Origin: Allolobophora icterica
Taxonomy: Eukaryota; Annelida; Clitellata; Crassiclitellata; Lumbricidae
Reading direction: 5' to 3'
Assembly (NCBI GenBank): GCA_963556255.1
Contig: OY744613.1
Location: forward strand, 47,397,546-47,461,545
DNA length: 64,000 bases
Shown here in pieces: positions 36,073 to 49,300 of the stretch. A program made the translations under genes and the position numbers. The notes beneath the pieces were generated by a model that saw nothing but the letters and a program-made list of their open reading frames with translations, did not search any database and had not been told where the DNA came from. Position 1 is the stretch's first letter. Every line of letters starts with the position of its first letter.

Positions 36073-36884
36073 CTGATGTCGAACTGAACTTAAAATAAAA
36101 TACCATCTAAAAATGGTAATCGTTTGAAAATAAGACTTGTTCGCATAATAAACTGTCAGACATTTTACAAAATTCCTCGTTGTACAACATGAGAACTAAA
36201 CTTAAAATAATACCATCTAAAACTGTCAATCCTTTGAAAATAAGGTTTGTTTGCGTAATAAACTTCGATTATGTTCGTCATTTTCATTTCAGGCAATCTG
36301 TCAAATTTTCAGGCAATCTGTCAAATTTTCAGGCAATCTGTCAAATTTTCATTTCAGGCAATCTGTCAAATTTTCCTCGTCTGATTTCAGGGATTTTACA
36401 AAATCCCTGGTTTTTGAGGGACTTTGTAAAGTGCCTGAGTGAATCAGGGATTTTACAAATTACCTAAAAATTTCAGGGATTTTACAAAATCCCTGGTTTT
36501 ACGAATTGCCTGTAACATATATAAGTATATACATATATATATATACATATATACACATATACATGTATATACACACATAGGGGTCCATAGAGAAGCGGTA
36601 ACATCACTGGCGTGAAGACCAAGCGGCAGCGGGATCGCTTCACGCAACCAACCCTCCCAAAAACGTCCACTCAACCTATTTTCATTCGCGAGATGGCGCG
36701 TTGTTAAAAATGAGATGTATGACGTGATGGACGCCTTGCATGGCTGCCGTGTACAGTTAAATTCGACTCCTGTAATAACTTGTGATCATCCGTTCATACT
36801 GATTTGTAATCATACTGCGTTATTGTCAGTTTGAAAATATTAAACCAAAAAATTATTATTATATACATGTCTGTTTATACATAT

Positions 36885-37260
36885 AAAAATATATGCATAT
36901 ATAAATCTTCGATAAATTGAGGACTTATTACAGCAATATTCAGCCTTTAGCCCAAACATATAAAAATTCATATAGACATATATATATACACATAAATCAA
37001 ACACATACATAAATATACGCATATATATATACATACAAATACATAAATATATTAATATATATATAATTATATAATCAAACATATATAAATGGACATATAA
37101 ATATACATGTACAAAATGTGTGCATGTAATTATATACATATGTAAATATATTCATACATTATGTATAAATGCAAAAATATATGCATATATAAATCTTCAG
37201 GAAACTGTGAACTTATAATAGAAATATTCAACCTTCATTCCAAACATATAAAAGTGTATA
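36885..37260. repeat. TA-rich block with two copies of an 80-bp unit
   Basis: Copies at 36885-36970 and 37175-37260, about 290 bp apart, both related to 23187-23270. Confidence 0.6.
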
Positions 37261-37261
37261 T

Positions 37262-38640
37262 ATTAGGGTGGTCCAAAATAAATTTTTGTTTAAAGGCCAA
37301 AGTTAGAACCCACCATTGCGGTCCATCTATTGAAAAACTACTATGCTGAAAATTTGAAACAATTTGAACCATATTTAGGGGTTGCACAAGTCAACCAAAG
37401 TATGTTATGCATACTTCAAATCCACACGATACATTTATGGCAAACAAACATCGGTACAAAAGCGTTACAATGTATTCATGGTTTCAGCAATTAAACTCTG
37501 TGATTAAATAGCATTTTGTGTTCGCAAACTGCAAGTTTTAGACTAAAAATAACGTCAGAAGTGTTTCGATATGTCATCATTGAGTAGCAGTCGTTTCCAT
37601 ACTGGCAGCGGCACTATCCAAACCTGCAATGTCTCCGGGTCAGGTAATTGACGGCGAAGTGCATTAAAAACTAGAGGCAAATACTGTTTCATTTGTCAGT
37701 ATTGAGTTTTAATCCTGGATTAGCTCTACACCTCTCTCTGCTGTGTCGTTGACTACTTTGAGTGTCATCACGACTTCATGTGATTCAAGATAATCTTCAT
37801 AGTCATTCGAGTTTTTCATTGTAAACTGCAGAAATGAATCCTTTGGTGCCAGGATATGAAAAATTGTATTGGTGGTGATGAAAGCACTGAGTGACCGTTT
37901 GTTAACACCAACAGATGTCAGCTTGGGAAGTTTGTGCTTCGATCCATGCTGCTGACATAAATTGTCTACCATTCTGTCTTTCTCAGCAAACTCAATTATT
38001 GGATCGAAGAAAGCCAGTCCAACTGTGACCTCACTCAGGTATCACTATGGAGTGCTGTAGTAGTGTGGCCTGACGAATTTCTTGGTTTCTGTATTCAGCC
38101 AATTGCTAAAGAAAGCGAAGATCGTTTGCAGTAGCCGAGACAGGACAGGGAGCTTGAAACCATGCCTGGACGTATACATTACAGATAAATGAAGGACATT
38201 GAAGATACCCGTTTCATCAACTGGCTTCGGTTTGAATTGAGATCGAAACAACCACATCTTGAATGAATACATTATTCTCGCCATCCAACGAGCCTGCTGT
38301 AAAGTTCCAGGTGCTATAAAGTGAATTCCTGGTTGGAACTTACTTCATCTAGCAGGTCGTCACCATTTGATGGAAATCGTTGCTGAAAGTGTCATAAAAT
38401 TGCTCCCTCCGCTGGTCCAGATATTCTAATATATTGCCGTTTTCGTGACCATTGGCGTCGAACTGACTCAAGTAGATTTGAGACAGCAGTGGACCTGGTA
38501 GATCCACTGCTATCTAAATTCAGAGGGTAAGTTATTTAACTGCGTTATGAAACAAAGCTGGAGGCCAATCATCAGAGATGACTACAAGGAGCTTCTTGAA
38601 TTTGTACTAATCATTTTCTTGGTGGAGCACCATAGAATCT
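37262..38640 (-). mobile_element. Transposon with TAGGGTGG terminus, uncharacterised protein family (copy 2)
   Basis: It begins TATTAGGGTGGTCCAAAATA, matching the terminus of 13527. Minus-strand segments in order: RKRQYIRIFGPAEGAIL, HFIAPGTLQQARWMARIMYS, KMWLFRSQFK, EVTVGLAFFD, DRMVDNLCQQHGSKHKLPKL and LKVVNDTAERGVELIQD. The RIxGPAEGA, ARWMA and VVNDTAERGV blocks belong together in a repetitive predicted-protein family. Multiple stops. The other terminus was not found. Confidence 0.6.
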
Positions 38641-38647
38641 AAGGTTC

Positions 38648-39012
38648 TAGGACTTTTCGCCCCCGGAAGATTCGCCCCCGGAAGATTCGCCCCCGACATT
38701 TCGCCCCCCGGAAGTTTCGCCCCCGTCCATCCAGCTTCTAGTCTTAGTTACATTTTCATCATAGATCCAGTTTCTAGTCTTCTAGTTACATTTTCATCGC
38801 TAATCCAGCTTCAAATCTTAGTTACATTTTCATCATAGATCCAGTTTCTAGTCTTCTAGTTACATTTTCATCGCTAATCCAGCTTCAAATCTTAGTTACA
38901 TTTTCATCATCGATCCCGGAGGCGAAACTTCCTCGGGGGCGAATCTTCCCGGGGGCGAAATGTCGGGGGCGAATCTTCCGGGGGCGATTCTTCCGGGGGC
39001 GAAATTTCCGTA
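38648..39012. mobile_element. Foldback-like element with TTCGCCCCCGGAAGA iterons
   Basis: Four TTCGCCCCCGG-type units on the left (38656-38727) are inverted on the right (38933-39010). The centre has about six units of about 30-35 bp (ATCCAGCTTCTAGTCTTAG, ACATTTTCATC), clearly related to the satellite at 23515-25800. Confidence 0.8.
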
Positions 39013-39917
39013 TCCCGAATCTAAATGATGGTTCGATAGTTATCACTATGGTCACACTGTTACTGTTCAGGCCTAATCACTTTTAACTTGTTATTGTCAT
39101 CCAACCCATAAATTCCTCGCATAGATTGGATTCCTATTATTGCAATATAATATAATATTATATGCTTTATAATAAAGCACTGCATCATCCTACGCCGGAC
39201 TACATCTCTGACTTCTGCATTCAGGTAGCAGACATCTGGAACACATATCGGCTACGATCGTTATTCAATAATCAACTACACGCCTATAATAAATACATCC
39301 ACACATTCACGAACACGTGCGCATGCGTAGGTACTTACTTACTTGCCACCTTTGCAAGTATGAAGATTTTCAATAGGCCGCATAATAAGTTGTTTAAAAA
39401 AGAATGTTCGTGTATAGTAATGCTCATGAAAGGCAATACTGTGGAATAACTACAAGGGTTTAATGTTTCCGCCGTATTGATGAGCACTCGCATAATATCT
39501 AACACCAGGTTCCCAATAATTAATGCATGCAATAGTGAGCGAGATTAAACAAAGCACGCAAAGGCTGTGCTGATAGCAAAGGTCGCAGTCAGTTGTTTGA
39601 CTGTCATGTAGATACATCTGACAAAACTCTCACTGAAGAACTAAACCAATTTACCACAATTTACAATTATGATAATTTTTCTGCACTGTAGTGATAATGA
39701 TACGACTTTCTTCACGGAAACCAATCTTGTAATTCAGGAATAATATCGAGTTAGCAGGTGCAACGAATTTAGGAGAAATTTAATTGAATGGTAAAAGGTC
39801 TCATTTTGTCCAGTATTGTAACTGATGCTATTCATGTAAACAATATAAATTTTCAGAACAGATTGTTCGAATATGATATTTTTTCTCAAGTAGGAATAAG
39901 TAGGCTACTGATGTACT

Positions 39918-40145
39918 GATGTACTTTGGACATGTGATGAGAGCACTACGGGATGGAGAAGGAGATGATGCTGGCGTGCGGGGACGGGGTGAGGAAAAGG
40001 GGCCGCCCGAGAACTCGATGGATCTAGGAGATGCACAGGAGGACAGCGATGAACCTTGCACAACTAAGGGACGCGGTACGGAACAGGGAGGAACGGAGGA
40101 GGCTGGTCATGACGGTCGCTAGAGTTACACGAACTGACGGCACAT
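39918..40145 (+). mobile_element. RTE-like LINE 3' fragment
   Basis: The sequence encodes YFGHVMRALRDGEGDDA and, in other frames, the KRGRPRTRW and LAQLREA region, matching the end of the LINE at 4345-5150. Confidence 0.65.
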
Positions 40146-41572
40146 GTCATGTTATATACTAAAAAAATTAATTTGACAACACACACATTCTCGCCACCGA
40201 CTTGAGCTCCATATATGATATATCTGTCAATTGCATTTTCACAGAAAATCTTTTACAGACATTTCAGATTGATGTGTAGTCAATAATATATTTCCACCTG
40301 GCGAGAGACATGAAAACTCATCATTTGTTAAAAGTCTATGAAACTTGGTTGAAATTATATCACCGTTATGTGAGTAAACAAAATACTAACGTGAAGCTCA
40401 TAGCGACTTTATTTTCTTAACCTTAGCATATGGCGTCGTTTGGCCAGTCACTTCATTTGCCTACGGATCTCTGAAAGCGAGATCAAGAACGTAATAAAGC
40501 ACAAACTGAACTCACAACGTTTAATCGTTATGATTGAAACGTATAGCTTATAGATCTTCTTAAATATCTAGAAGGAATACATACAATCATTCATGCAAAC
40601 ACACATAATATATCATCATGTAATGTCCCACTGGGTCGACCGACGACCATACAGAAGCAGTAATGAGATGTAGTGAAGCAGACAGACGGATGGAGATGTT
40701 CAGAAAATGAATAGTTTCTTTTTATCTAACCATGTCAAAATGCAGCATCAGTCAGACTTTCACTGTTAAGTCTAATCAAGCTTACTAGCTTAGATTTCTT
40801 ACTAATAAATAGTGAACCCGTGAATTCCTCGCATTACTTGGATCCAAAAGAATTATTCACTATGAGCAGATGAGAGAGCCAATTAACGCAGAAATATGGA
40901 CCCTAATGCAGAGGATGGAGCCTGAAATCCAGATTCGAATTAACGGTCAAAACTACACGAACTTCAAAGCTGAAACAATGCGGTATTCGCTTCAACTACT
41001 TCAACTATCATTCCAAATGTGTGTGTATTCGTTAACTAGGCAAAACTGGTTGGCACACCGCAACCAGGAACAAGAGAATAGAATAAAGGAAATAATAAAA
41101 ATTAAGATATAAAGGTTATGGGTTAATTTTGGAGTTACTTGGATTTTTTATAGAGAATGCGCGAGAAATAGTTTTTTATCATCTTTCTCCGGAAGTTCAA
41201 GATCGTAGGCCACGACGGCGACACTTTGTTAGCTCTCTTAGGACGTGGGCTTCGTTCCACACAACAGCATTGAGCTGTCGATCTTTCGCTAATTCTACCA
41301 CATCAGCCACCGTTGGTGTGGCATCTTGTAGAAACCACAGACGCCGGCTTCTTGCTATGAGTCTCTCAAGTCTCTGCCGATCATCTGCGGTGGTGAAATC
41401 TCACCAAACGGATAATGCAAAGGCCAGCGAGACCCAATCCTTTGATTCCACAACACACATTTACATGATTTGTGCAAGCATACATTAAAATATACAAACA
41501 TATAGGCCTACACATGCATAGATTATGTATGCCTTATAGGGACATATTTAATACATACATAGGCCTACCAAC

Positions 41573-41885
41573 CACGGGCGGCGATCTAGGGGAAACGGGG
41601 GGACATGTTCCACACCTTTAAGAGTAGGGGGACACGCCATACATTTGTCCTCCCCACATTTTGATAAAACACCAAAAAGGCCACTAAATGTAACTGCGTG
41701 TGATAGTTTTGACAGCCTTTTTTGACGAGATGAGGTAAAAATGAAATGTATAAGGAGAAGTGTCCCCCCCCCCGAAAAACTATGAGAAAGGAGAAAGTAG
41801 AAAGCAAGAAGAAATTTGTAAAGTAAAAAGATTTTGAGAGAGCGATGACATGGCGTTCGGAAAAAAGTGATGATATGATGATAGT

Positions 41886-41927
<42 letters not shown>

Positions 41928-42192
41928 TATACATATATATATATATATAACATATATATTCACGTAAGTTTAGAGTCCAGCGCCTATCTTCTGTTTAATA
42001 GGCTATATAAAGTTCATAAGTGTTATTGTTATACTGTTTCTGAGTGGAAAATACTGTAGAAATTTATAATGATATTTTTGAAATATTTCTGATATATTCA
42101 AATTTTTGGGGGGATGTAAGCACCTCCGTCCCCCACCTCAAATTTTGGAGGGGACCGTCCCCTCCTGTCCCACCCCTAAGTCTCCGCCTCTG
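41573..42192. mobile_element. Probable hAT-like MITE containing (TA)n
   Basis: CACGGGCGGCGATCTAGGGG and CAGAGGCGGAGACTTAGGGG (reverse complement of the right end) are inverted, with matching GGGGGGACA and GGGGAC regions inside. The target duplication is unclear. Internal (TA)n at 41888-41949. Confidence 0.5.
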
Positions 42193-43160
42193 CATACACA
42201 CATGCAAGCATACTTACTTAATCGGCAGCTTTATATTGAACGTTCACGAAATTACCTACAACGATGCTAAGATCACAAATACAGGATCATAAATTTATGA
42301 AAGGCAAACACCGAATGTCTACATGATAAAATATAATTGAAGTAGGTCTTATATATATTTGCCAATATATTAGAACGGCTGAGCTTTATTCATCGTCAGG
42401 CTCGTAGGCCTGATGTTCTTGCAGGCAATACTGATCAAGATTATGCAAACCACTTTTGACCAGGCTAAACGTCGCCATCAAATGTTTGATTTTCGCGTTC
42501 ATAGGCTTTTCCCAGCGTAACTTCCGATCAATGCTACACAGCAAACAACCGGCTTAAATATGATTTACTTCCTGTTTTAAAGACTGGTTTGTAACCGCTC
42601 ATTAGTTGTTTCACCTTTTCACTTAACATCAGAAGACACTCAAGACACGAATATCCGACTGCAAATTATATAGCAAACTATATTGCTACTACTAGTGATC
42701 AGAAAAAAGATGAGCACAAGTTATGTCACAATAATTGCCACTTAAATTGATACAAAGTAAAAGTTTGGAACATAAAACATCTCAGCATACGATTCTGCAT
42801 TGCAAGAAATGTTGCGTGCATGACACATGTAGAATTAGATATGTGAAAGAAAAGCTGTCAGATTAATGGAAAACAAAATGAAGGCATTATAAAGAACATG
42901 TTGAATTTGTCAAACCGACTACTGTTTAATTGTTTCTAACTTAACTAAACTAAACCAAGTGTTTAGAAAATAAACTCTTTAAGAAAAATTAACAGTACCA
43001 ATTGGAAATTATATAATTCAATCTGAAATAAGAAAAGCAGTGAAACTACGATGCATGCAGACACTGAACAAATACGGCGAGAATAGTTGTTTAGTTTACT
43101 TTAAGAATTTAGCAAAATCGCGGTTTGGTGTCAAGTTGTGAAAGTTGTCTGATTCATGTT

Positions 43161-43339
43161 TCAAAATGCTTGGTTTATATACAATGGAGGTTTAGGCGTC
43201 AGTTTTTCGTAAGTGCTCGGTTGCAAACGAATTTCATCGGTACGTCTAAGCTCTTCGTATTGGGATGGTGCACAAGGATCTGAAGGATCCAGTATTTCAG
43301 GCTCAGAAATATTCTCTGTTCTTTTAAAATAATCTGGCA
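43161..43339 (-). CDS. Gene B exon 7: cytoplasmic tail with two ITIMs and stop
   Basis: Terminal exon, acceptor TGCACAG, ending TTT TGA. It encodes PDYFKRTENISEP, then SQYEEL, 12 residues, STYEKL, then PLYINQAF. Both SxYxxL hexamers fit the ITIM consensus exactly. The 12-residue spacing is at the long end of what an ITAM allows, so an ITAM-like reading is possible but less likely given the Ser at -2. YINQ fits the Y-x-N Grb2 SH2 site. The tail is short (about 66 residues) and has no kinase or TIR domain. Confidence 0.85.
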
Positions 43340-46300
43340 CTGTGCATACAAAAACGACAAAATCAGTTTTTTTACTAAAGTGTAATTGTAATTTATAGGT
43401 TCTACCACGCCGGTGTCTAACGCACAAGGCAGGCACCGATGGCGCACTAAAACCAAAACGTAATCACGTCAATATCCAAAGAAAAGTCCATAAGACAATT
43501 ATAGGGGCTGCGACGTTCACAGTATACCCCGTGATCGATCGAGTCAGTCGACCAAGTCGATCGAAACTCGGCCAAGTCGAGTCGGTCGAAAAAACTTCGA
43601 CTCGATCGACTTGCAAGTCGAGTCGATCATATGCTTTGACAAGTCGAGTCGATCGTTGTTTCCTCGACTTGACTCGACTTTGAAATATTTTCTTACTATT
43701 TTTTGCTGCACACTTCACAAAATGACTCACATATTGTGATTACGTAATGCTTTGTAAGCGCATAACTACCGTATTAACCTGATTTGAAGTTCAGTGCAAA
43801 CTATGAGCCTCTTGGTGATTTCGTATAGTGGAAGCTGCAGATACTTTTTTCACAGTTTTACGGTGAAAATGGAGAGATTAAGATGCATTAACATTGCGCT
43901 AGTTTAAGGAAATTTCAGCTGTGTAGTCAGCATGATGTAAAAATAGTTGTTATTTTTACATCATGGTAGTCAGTAACGACGATCTCAAAACGTTCGAATG
44001 TCTGTATGTTAGGACGGGACTGAATGCTTCGACTTTGGCCAAGAGCAGTGGCTCGGAGAGTGTTTAATAGTTGCGTGAGCTAACCTCAGGCAAAGTACAG
44101 GCCTAAGATGGATAGAACTATATATTTAGTAATCTTAGTCCTAGGAATTATACATTATATCCGCTATAACCAATAAGAATATTTTGTCATTTTATACAGT
44201 CAGTGGAAAAGTGTATTATACTAGGCCTACATATTCATGAAATGAAACGCGTCTATAGCACAATAAGTCAATAACTACTTTAGCAAGCATTAAATACAAA
44301 ACGCCATCCAAAAGTTGTGTGAGCATGCTTGTGCCTCGGCTCTACAGAGCCAAAACTTGTATGAGAATTGGCACCTTTGGCGCCATGGCTCCCGGGCCCT
44401 TGGCCCAGAGATACAGTCCAAGTCGACAAAGTCGACCAAGTCGATCGTTTATTTGCCAAGTCGATCGAGTCGACGAGAGGTCGACTAGTCGACAAAGTCG
44501 ATCGAGTCGATAGTCGGCCGAGCCAAGTCGATCGTAGCAGTTCGACTCGATCGATCACGGGGTATAGTTCACAGTTTTAGAAGAGCGACGAGTAAAGCAG
44601 ATTAGGCCCATACTTAATTTGGCATACAATCTTTACGACCTTTACTTCAATCACCAGGATATTTACGGAAGACCTTCCTGTGGTACACCTTTCTGGTGAC
44701 TTTTTACTCTCCAAAATGCAATTTCATCTAGTGACTTCAACCGGGTCATTAACCCTTTAATTTGTGAATAGCAATTCGTTAATTCGGGCTTAAAGATACT
44801 CGTAATCATTCTTTGCCCCAATCTCAAACGCTTTTAGCTGAACCAAAACTTGGGACGATAAATATATGTCTTGCCTCAAGAGCCAAAAGTATGGCTAATT
44901 TATCTCCACCCTTCTATTCGAGTAGGGCCATGGTTCTAAGACTTTTTACTTATACAATACATTATTTGGAATCCACAAGCAGTTTTTGCACATTATGCTT
45001 AACACGTAACACGGCGTTCAATCCTGTTGTGTTTAATATCTTAGTATTTTATACTTTTTACGAAAATTTATTTCATTTATAATTATACTCCTCACAATTT
45101 CACATGACTTTGCATTGAATAATATTCTCGGAACGGAAAACGAAGATACACCTTGTTTGGCTGGTTGATTTCGCAACAAGATGATCAGCAAGATTATATT
45201 CCCACCGAGCGAGATGCCGAAGAGAACGCCCATGACTATGGCTACGTCATTGTTTGTATTGAGAGTAGACACAGTAGCTGCAACTGAATCACACGAACAA
45301 ACATGATATTTGGTTAGAGATAATATTAACTATATTATTTCTCTTCCACGTAGAAACTTACACTTAGCACACAAATTCACTTATTACATGTAATATATAC
45401 TATAAAATATACTAATGTGTAGCCACATCATAGACTAATACACGATATACTATTTAGTAGATTATATTGACTAGTTTAAATTGGTTTCGCTGAGTAGCAT
45501 AGCTGTGCTTAATTACTAGTTTAAATGGGTTTCAATGTCATTAATGTGAGTACACGTGTAATCAGACTAATCAGTAAAGTCTATAAATGAACTATTGAAT
45601 GCATCATAGCATTTTAGTTTAGACAAACGTCTCTCAATCAACGCTACGTAACTTTCTGGATTATACTGGATTAGACCACAATGTTTGACAATGCATTTGG
45701 GTACTGTTGATTTAAATTATTGGGTTGATTAAACAAACATCTAAGTATATGTTTTTTTTTAAATTTATATTTCCATTTTACCATAATGATGGCGTGATCT
45801 GAGAAACTATCAGGTAATGTTTAGCTGTTGTTGAACAGATTCTGCCAACAAACTACTTGTAGATAAGCTACTGAGCCGTTTAGGAGATGGATACATACAT
45901 AATGTTACTGCGTTGCATATGATTCTGGCAAGCAGAGCTACCGATGCTATTGGTACAGGAAGTGTGTGTCAGCTTCCATGAAATACCAAGTCATCTGGGC
46001 TAACGCAGCTGAATCCCTGCGTGTTCGGTATTTTAATAGTAAAATTAATGTCAGTAGGCTAAAATACGCGTTTGAATCTAATTCCGGAGATCCTTTACGG
46101 GAAGGTACAATATTCTGGAAGAGTTTTTGTTCGGTCACGTGGAAAAGAATGTTCCTTTCTTCAGTTAGGCTATCTGTTCACTTGCTTGCATTCACTCGTG
46201 TGAGGTGGCTATTGTAGCGGTTGATATTATCATATCATACTATATATGCGTCATACAACTGATGCCTCTGTTGATGTAAACCGGTCTAAAATTGTTCATA

Positions 46301-49300
46301 ACTAAATGTTTATAAATAAGCAATTTATGAAGTTTGCCAATTTTTTCTTGCATTAATCTTTAAAATTTAGGTTCTGGATACCGACGTAAATAAGTTTTCC
46401 GACATGAAACAACTATTAGCGCTGAAAGGAAGCAAAACTATCAGTTCATGACACACATTCCTCTGCCATAATATTATGGCTTATTATATTTTTCGGCACA
46501 AGCCAGGAGTCACTGGATTTACAGTTTAAGAAAAGGATTTACAATTTGCTGTAGCATTCGCTTGGACAAAGTCGTAACTGATAGGCAGGGCATGTTTTAA
46601 GGAAAATTTATCACTGCACATGGCGAGCGCCTGAGCACATAAAAATCATAAATAATTATGAATTACTATTCTTTTCGTGCACAAACACCGGTTAACAGCT
46701 TTTCATCACTGCACATTTTGTGTATCATTGCACGTTAAAACAATCCCTGCTGATAGGCCTATAACCACATAAATCAATTATCTGTAGTACGAGCAAACAA
46801 TGTGGAAACTGTGGAAGCATTCTCCATAACTGGATTTATTGTATTTAGCATACTATAGTGTCCAGAGGCATTCGCGCACTCATTAGACTAAAAGCTAGTA
46901 ATACCGTTGACGCCTCCGCCTGTTGTCCTTCTGGACCAGCTAAGCAACTTAGTCCATGAACTCTGAACATGGTGTCATCTTTCTACTTTGGACTCTTCTA
47001 ATATTATCTTCGCTATGTTGTTTCCTGACGTATTTTCTGTTCTAAATGACATTTACAGCGCATTTGGGGTAATGCAGAGGCGCTATATTAAATAAATAAA
47101 TAGCTAAATGACTAATTGACGCCAATTTGTTCTTGTTGATAAAGGACAGAATTCAGCAGAAATCAAATCCATCAGAATATGTCGGGAAACATAATAATGC
47201 AGTGTATTCACGTAAAGGCAAACTGACAAAGTGTGAATATGGGAAGAGGAAAAATATTGCGCAAACGTGGTTTGCTAATGATTTTCGCATTATTTTAATA
47301 GAAAAATGATTTTAAATTGCAACAAGAGTATGTGTATAGAAAGCTTGAAAGGCAGGATGAAAGCCAAACGTGAATTTGAGTTTAAAGCAAAATTTAGAAA
47401 AAGTGAAGCTGGGTGTATTTCAGAAACATGTTATAACTTAGACAGAAGTTTTGGCAATTAGGTCACTATATAGAATGAGTGCAAGAATAGTTTGTATAAT
47501 GCTTGTCTCTTTCCGATAGAAGGCAATACAACTGTGTTTTCTGCTGCCTTCCTTCCAAAGTTCCGGACTGCATACGACCATACGACAGAATATCGACTGT
47601 GAGTAGACATGCTCAATGTCCCTATGCAGTAACTGTCGCGGGCGAGGCTCAAACCCGTTATCTTCATGTTAATTTTCTATTATCTGATTATTTCGTTAGG
47701 TGTCAGCAAAATTAGTCAATCATAAACATTATGAACATTTTTCGAGTTTAAAATGTTGCTTACTTGATGTTGATGAAGTCGTTGTTGATAATGTCGTGGG
47801 AAGAGAAGCTGGTAAACAATTTCATTATTGATAGAAATATATTTTCAGGCTTTGACATTGTCAATGAGCTATTTAACCACAGATGTGAAATAACTACACC
47901 GTTCCTTGCTAGGAAATTAGGGTAACTCAATTGTATTATATCAGTTAAACATGAAATTGAAGCGTATACTGTCCGACTAAGAAGAAAATGAGAACATAGC
48001 AGGGAGGCAGATGACCAGTCCACTTCCAAGCAGCCTTTGTAGACTACTAGCTTTATTGTTGAGTTGGTTAGGGGCTAATAGACTATTGTCATTTTCAAAT
48101 GCATTAAAATATATAATCCATTGATGGATTTCATAATTGTTTCCTTGCCAGTATATAAAAGTTGACTTCAATACGACAATAAAGTGCTCCATTGGAGTGG
48201 TAATTCGCAATGATGTGCAGTTTTGTTTTGAATTATTTTCTATCATACTTAAAGAGACACTGAAAGCGAACATCATCCTGTATCTTTGACAATAAAAAAA
48301 TCTTGTTTTTACCAAGAAATTCACGCATTCAACAAAACCATAAATATCTGTCATAATGGTGGCTTGTTGCTAACTGCAAAGCGGCAAACTAATAAATTGT
48401 TTCGTCTGGGTAGCGGTTCTACCGTGGTCATTGTAATCATTTTCTAAAATTGATAAAAATAATAATAATAATAAAATAATATTAAGTGTATACGTACAGC
48501 AGTTAGTTTCAGTAGCTGTTTTCGTGTCGTTATATCTTTGGCCCCTTATGTAACTGTAAGCGGTGCACTGGTATTGTCCACCAGATGTAATGGATTTGAT
48601 CGCACCAGTAGTTGTAGCATTATTGCTAAGATCCAGCCATACGTACTGAGCTAGAGGATTGGCATCTGCTGAACACGTAAGAGTTTCCTGTTTGTAGACA
48701 CAGTAATCCACTGTCGACGCTATTCTTATGTTTTCAGAAGGATCTAAAAGAAGAAAACACTTGCTTTTACAAACAACTGACATAATTCTACATGAAATTG
48801 TTAACAGTACTGTACGATAATTGCCGTTTTGTATCTTCTGAAATCTGCACAACGTCGCTTCAAGAGAAAGTAATCAGATGCACCCTCAAGCAAGGTTTAG
48901 CTAAACAGACGTCTTTAATTCAAGGCACCATTAGCAGTTGGGTAAATCAAAACAAGCTATAGATGAGATAGCGACCTGTTGTGAATGATTTTTCTCTCAA
49001 TGAATAGAGGCTTCAGGAGTTATCGACGGACGCAGAATTTAGTGGCTGTTTTCTTCTCAACCGGGTGTAAGCCGGATGCAAATAGAGACGAAACTTTCTC
49101 TGCAACTAGGCGAGATGAACCAATCGCGAATCTGGGCCAGACTGAGGGAAACGGAACTAGCATAGAGCGTGCACTAACGAACAGTGAGCACTGTCTTACG
49201 GAGGAGGGCGCATGGATAATAAGACGTCAGTCCTCGTGACCTTGAAAAACTTAATGCAGACGACAGAATCTTTTGTAGGTCACCCACCCTTTTAGATCTA

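Noticed and set aside
45966..46217. 83-residue frame between gene B exons
   Set aside because: No domain or phase-compatible splice pair; probably chance within the intron.
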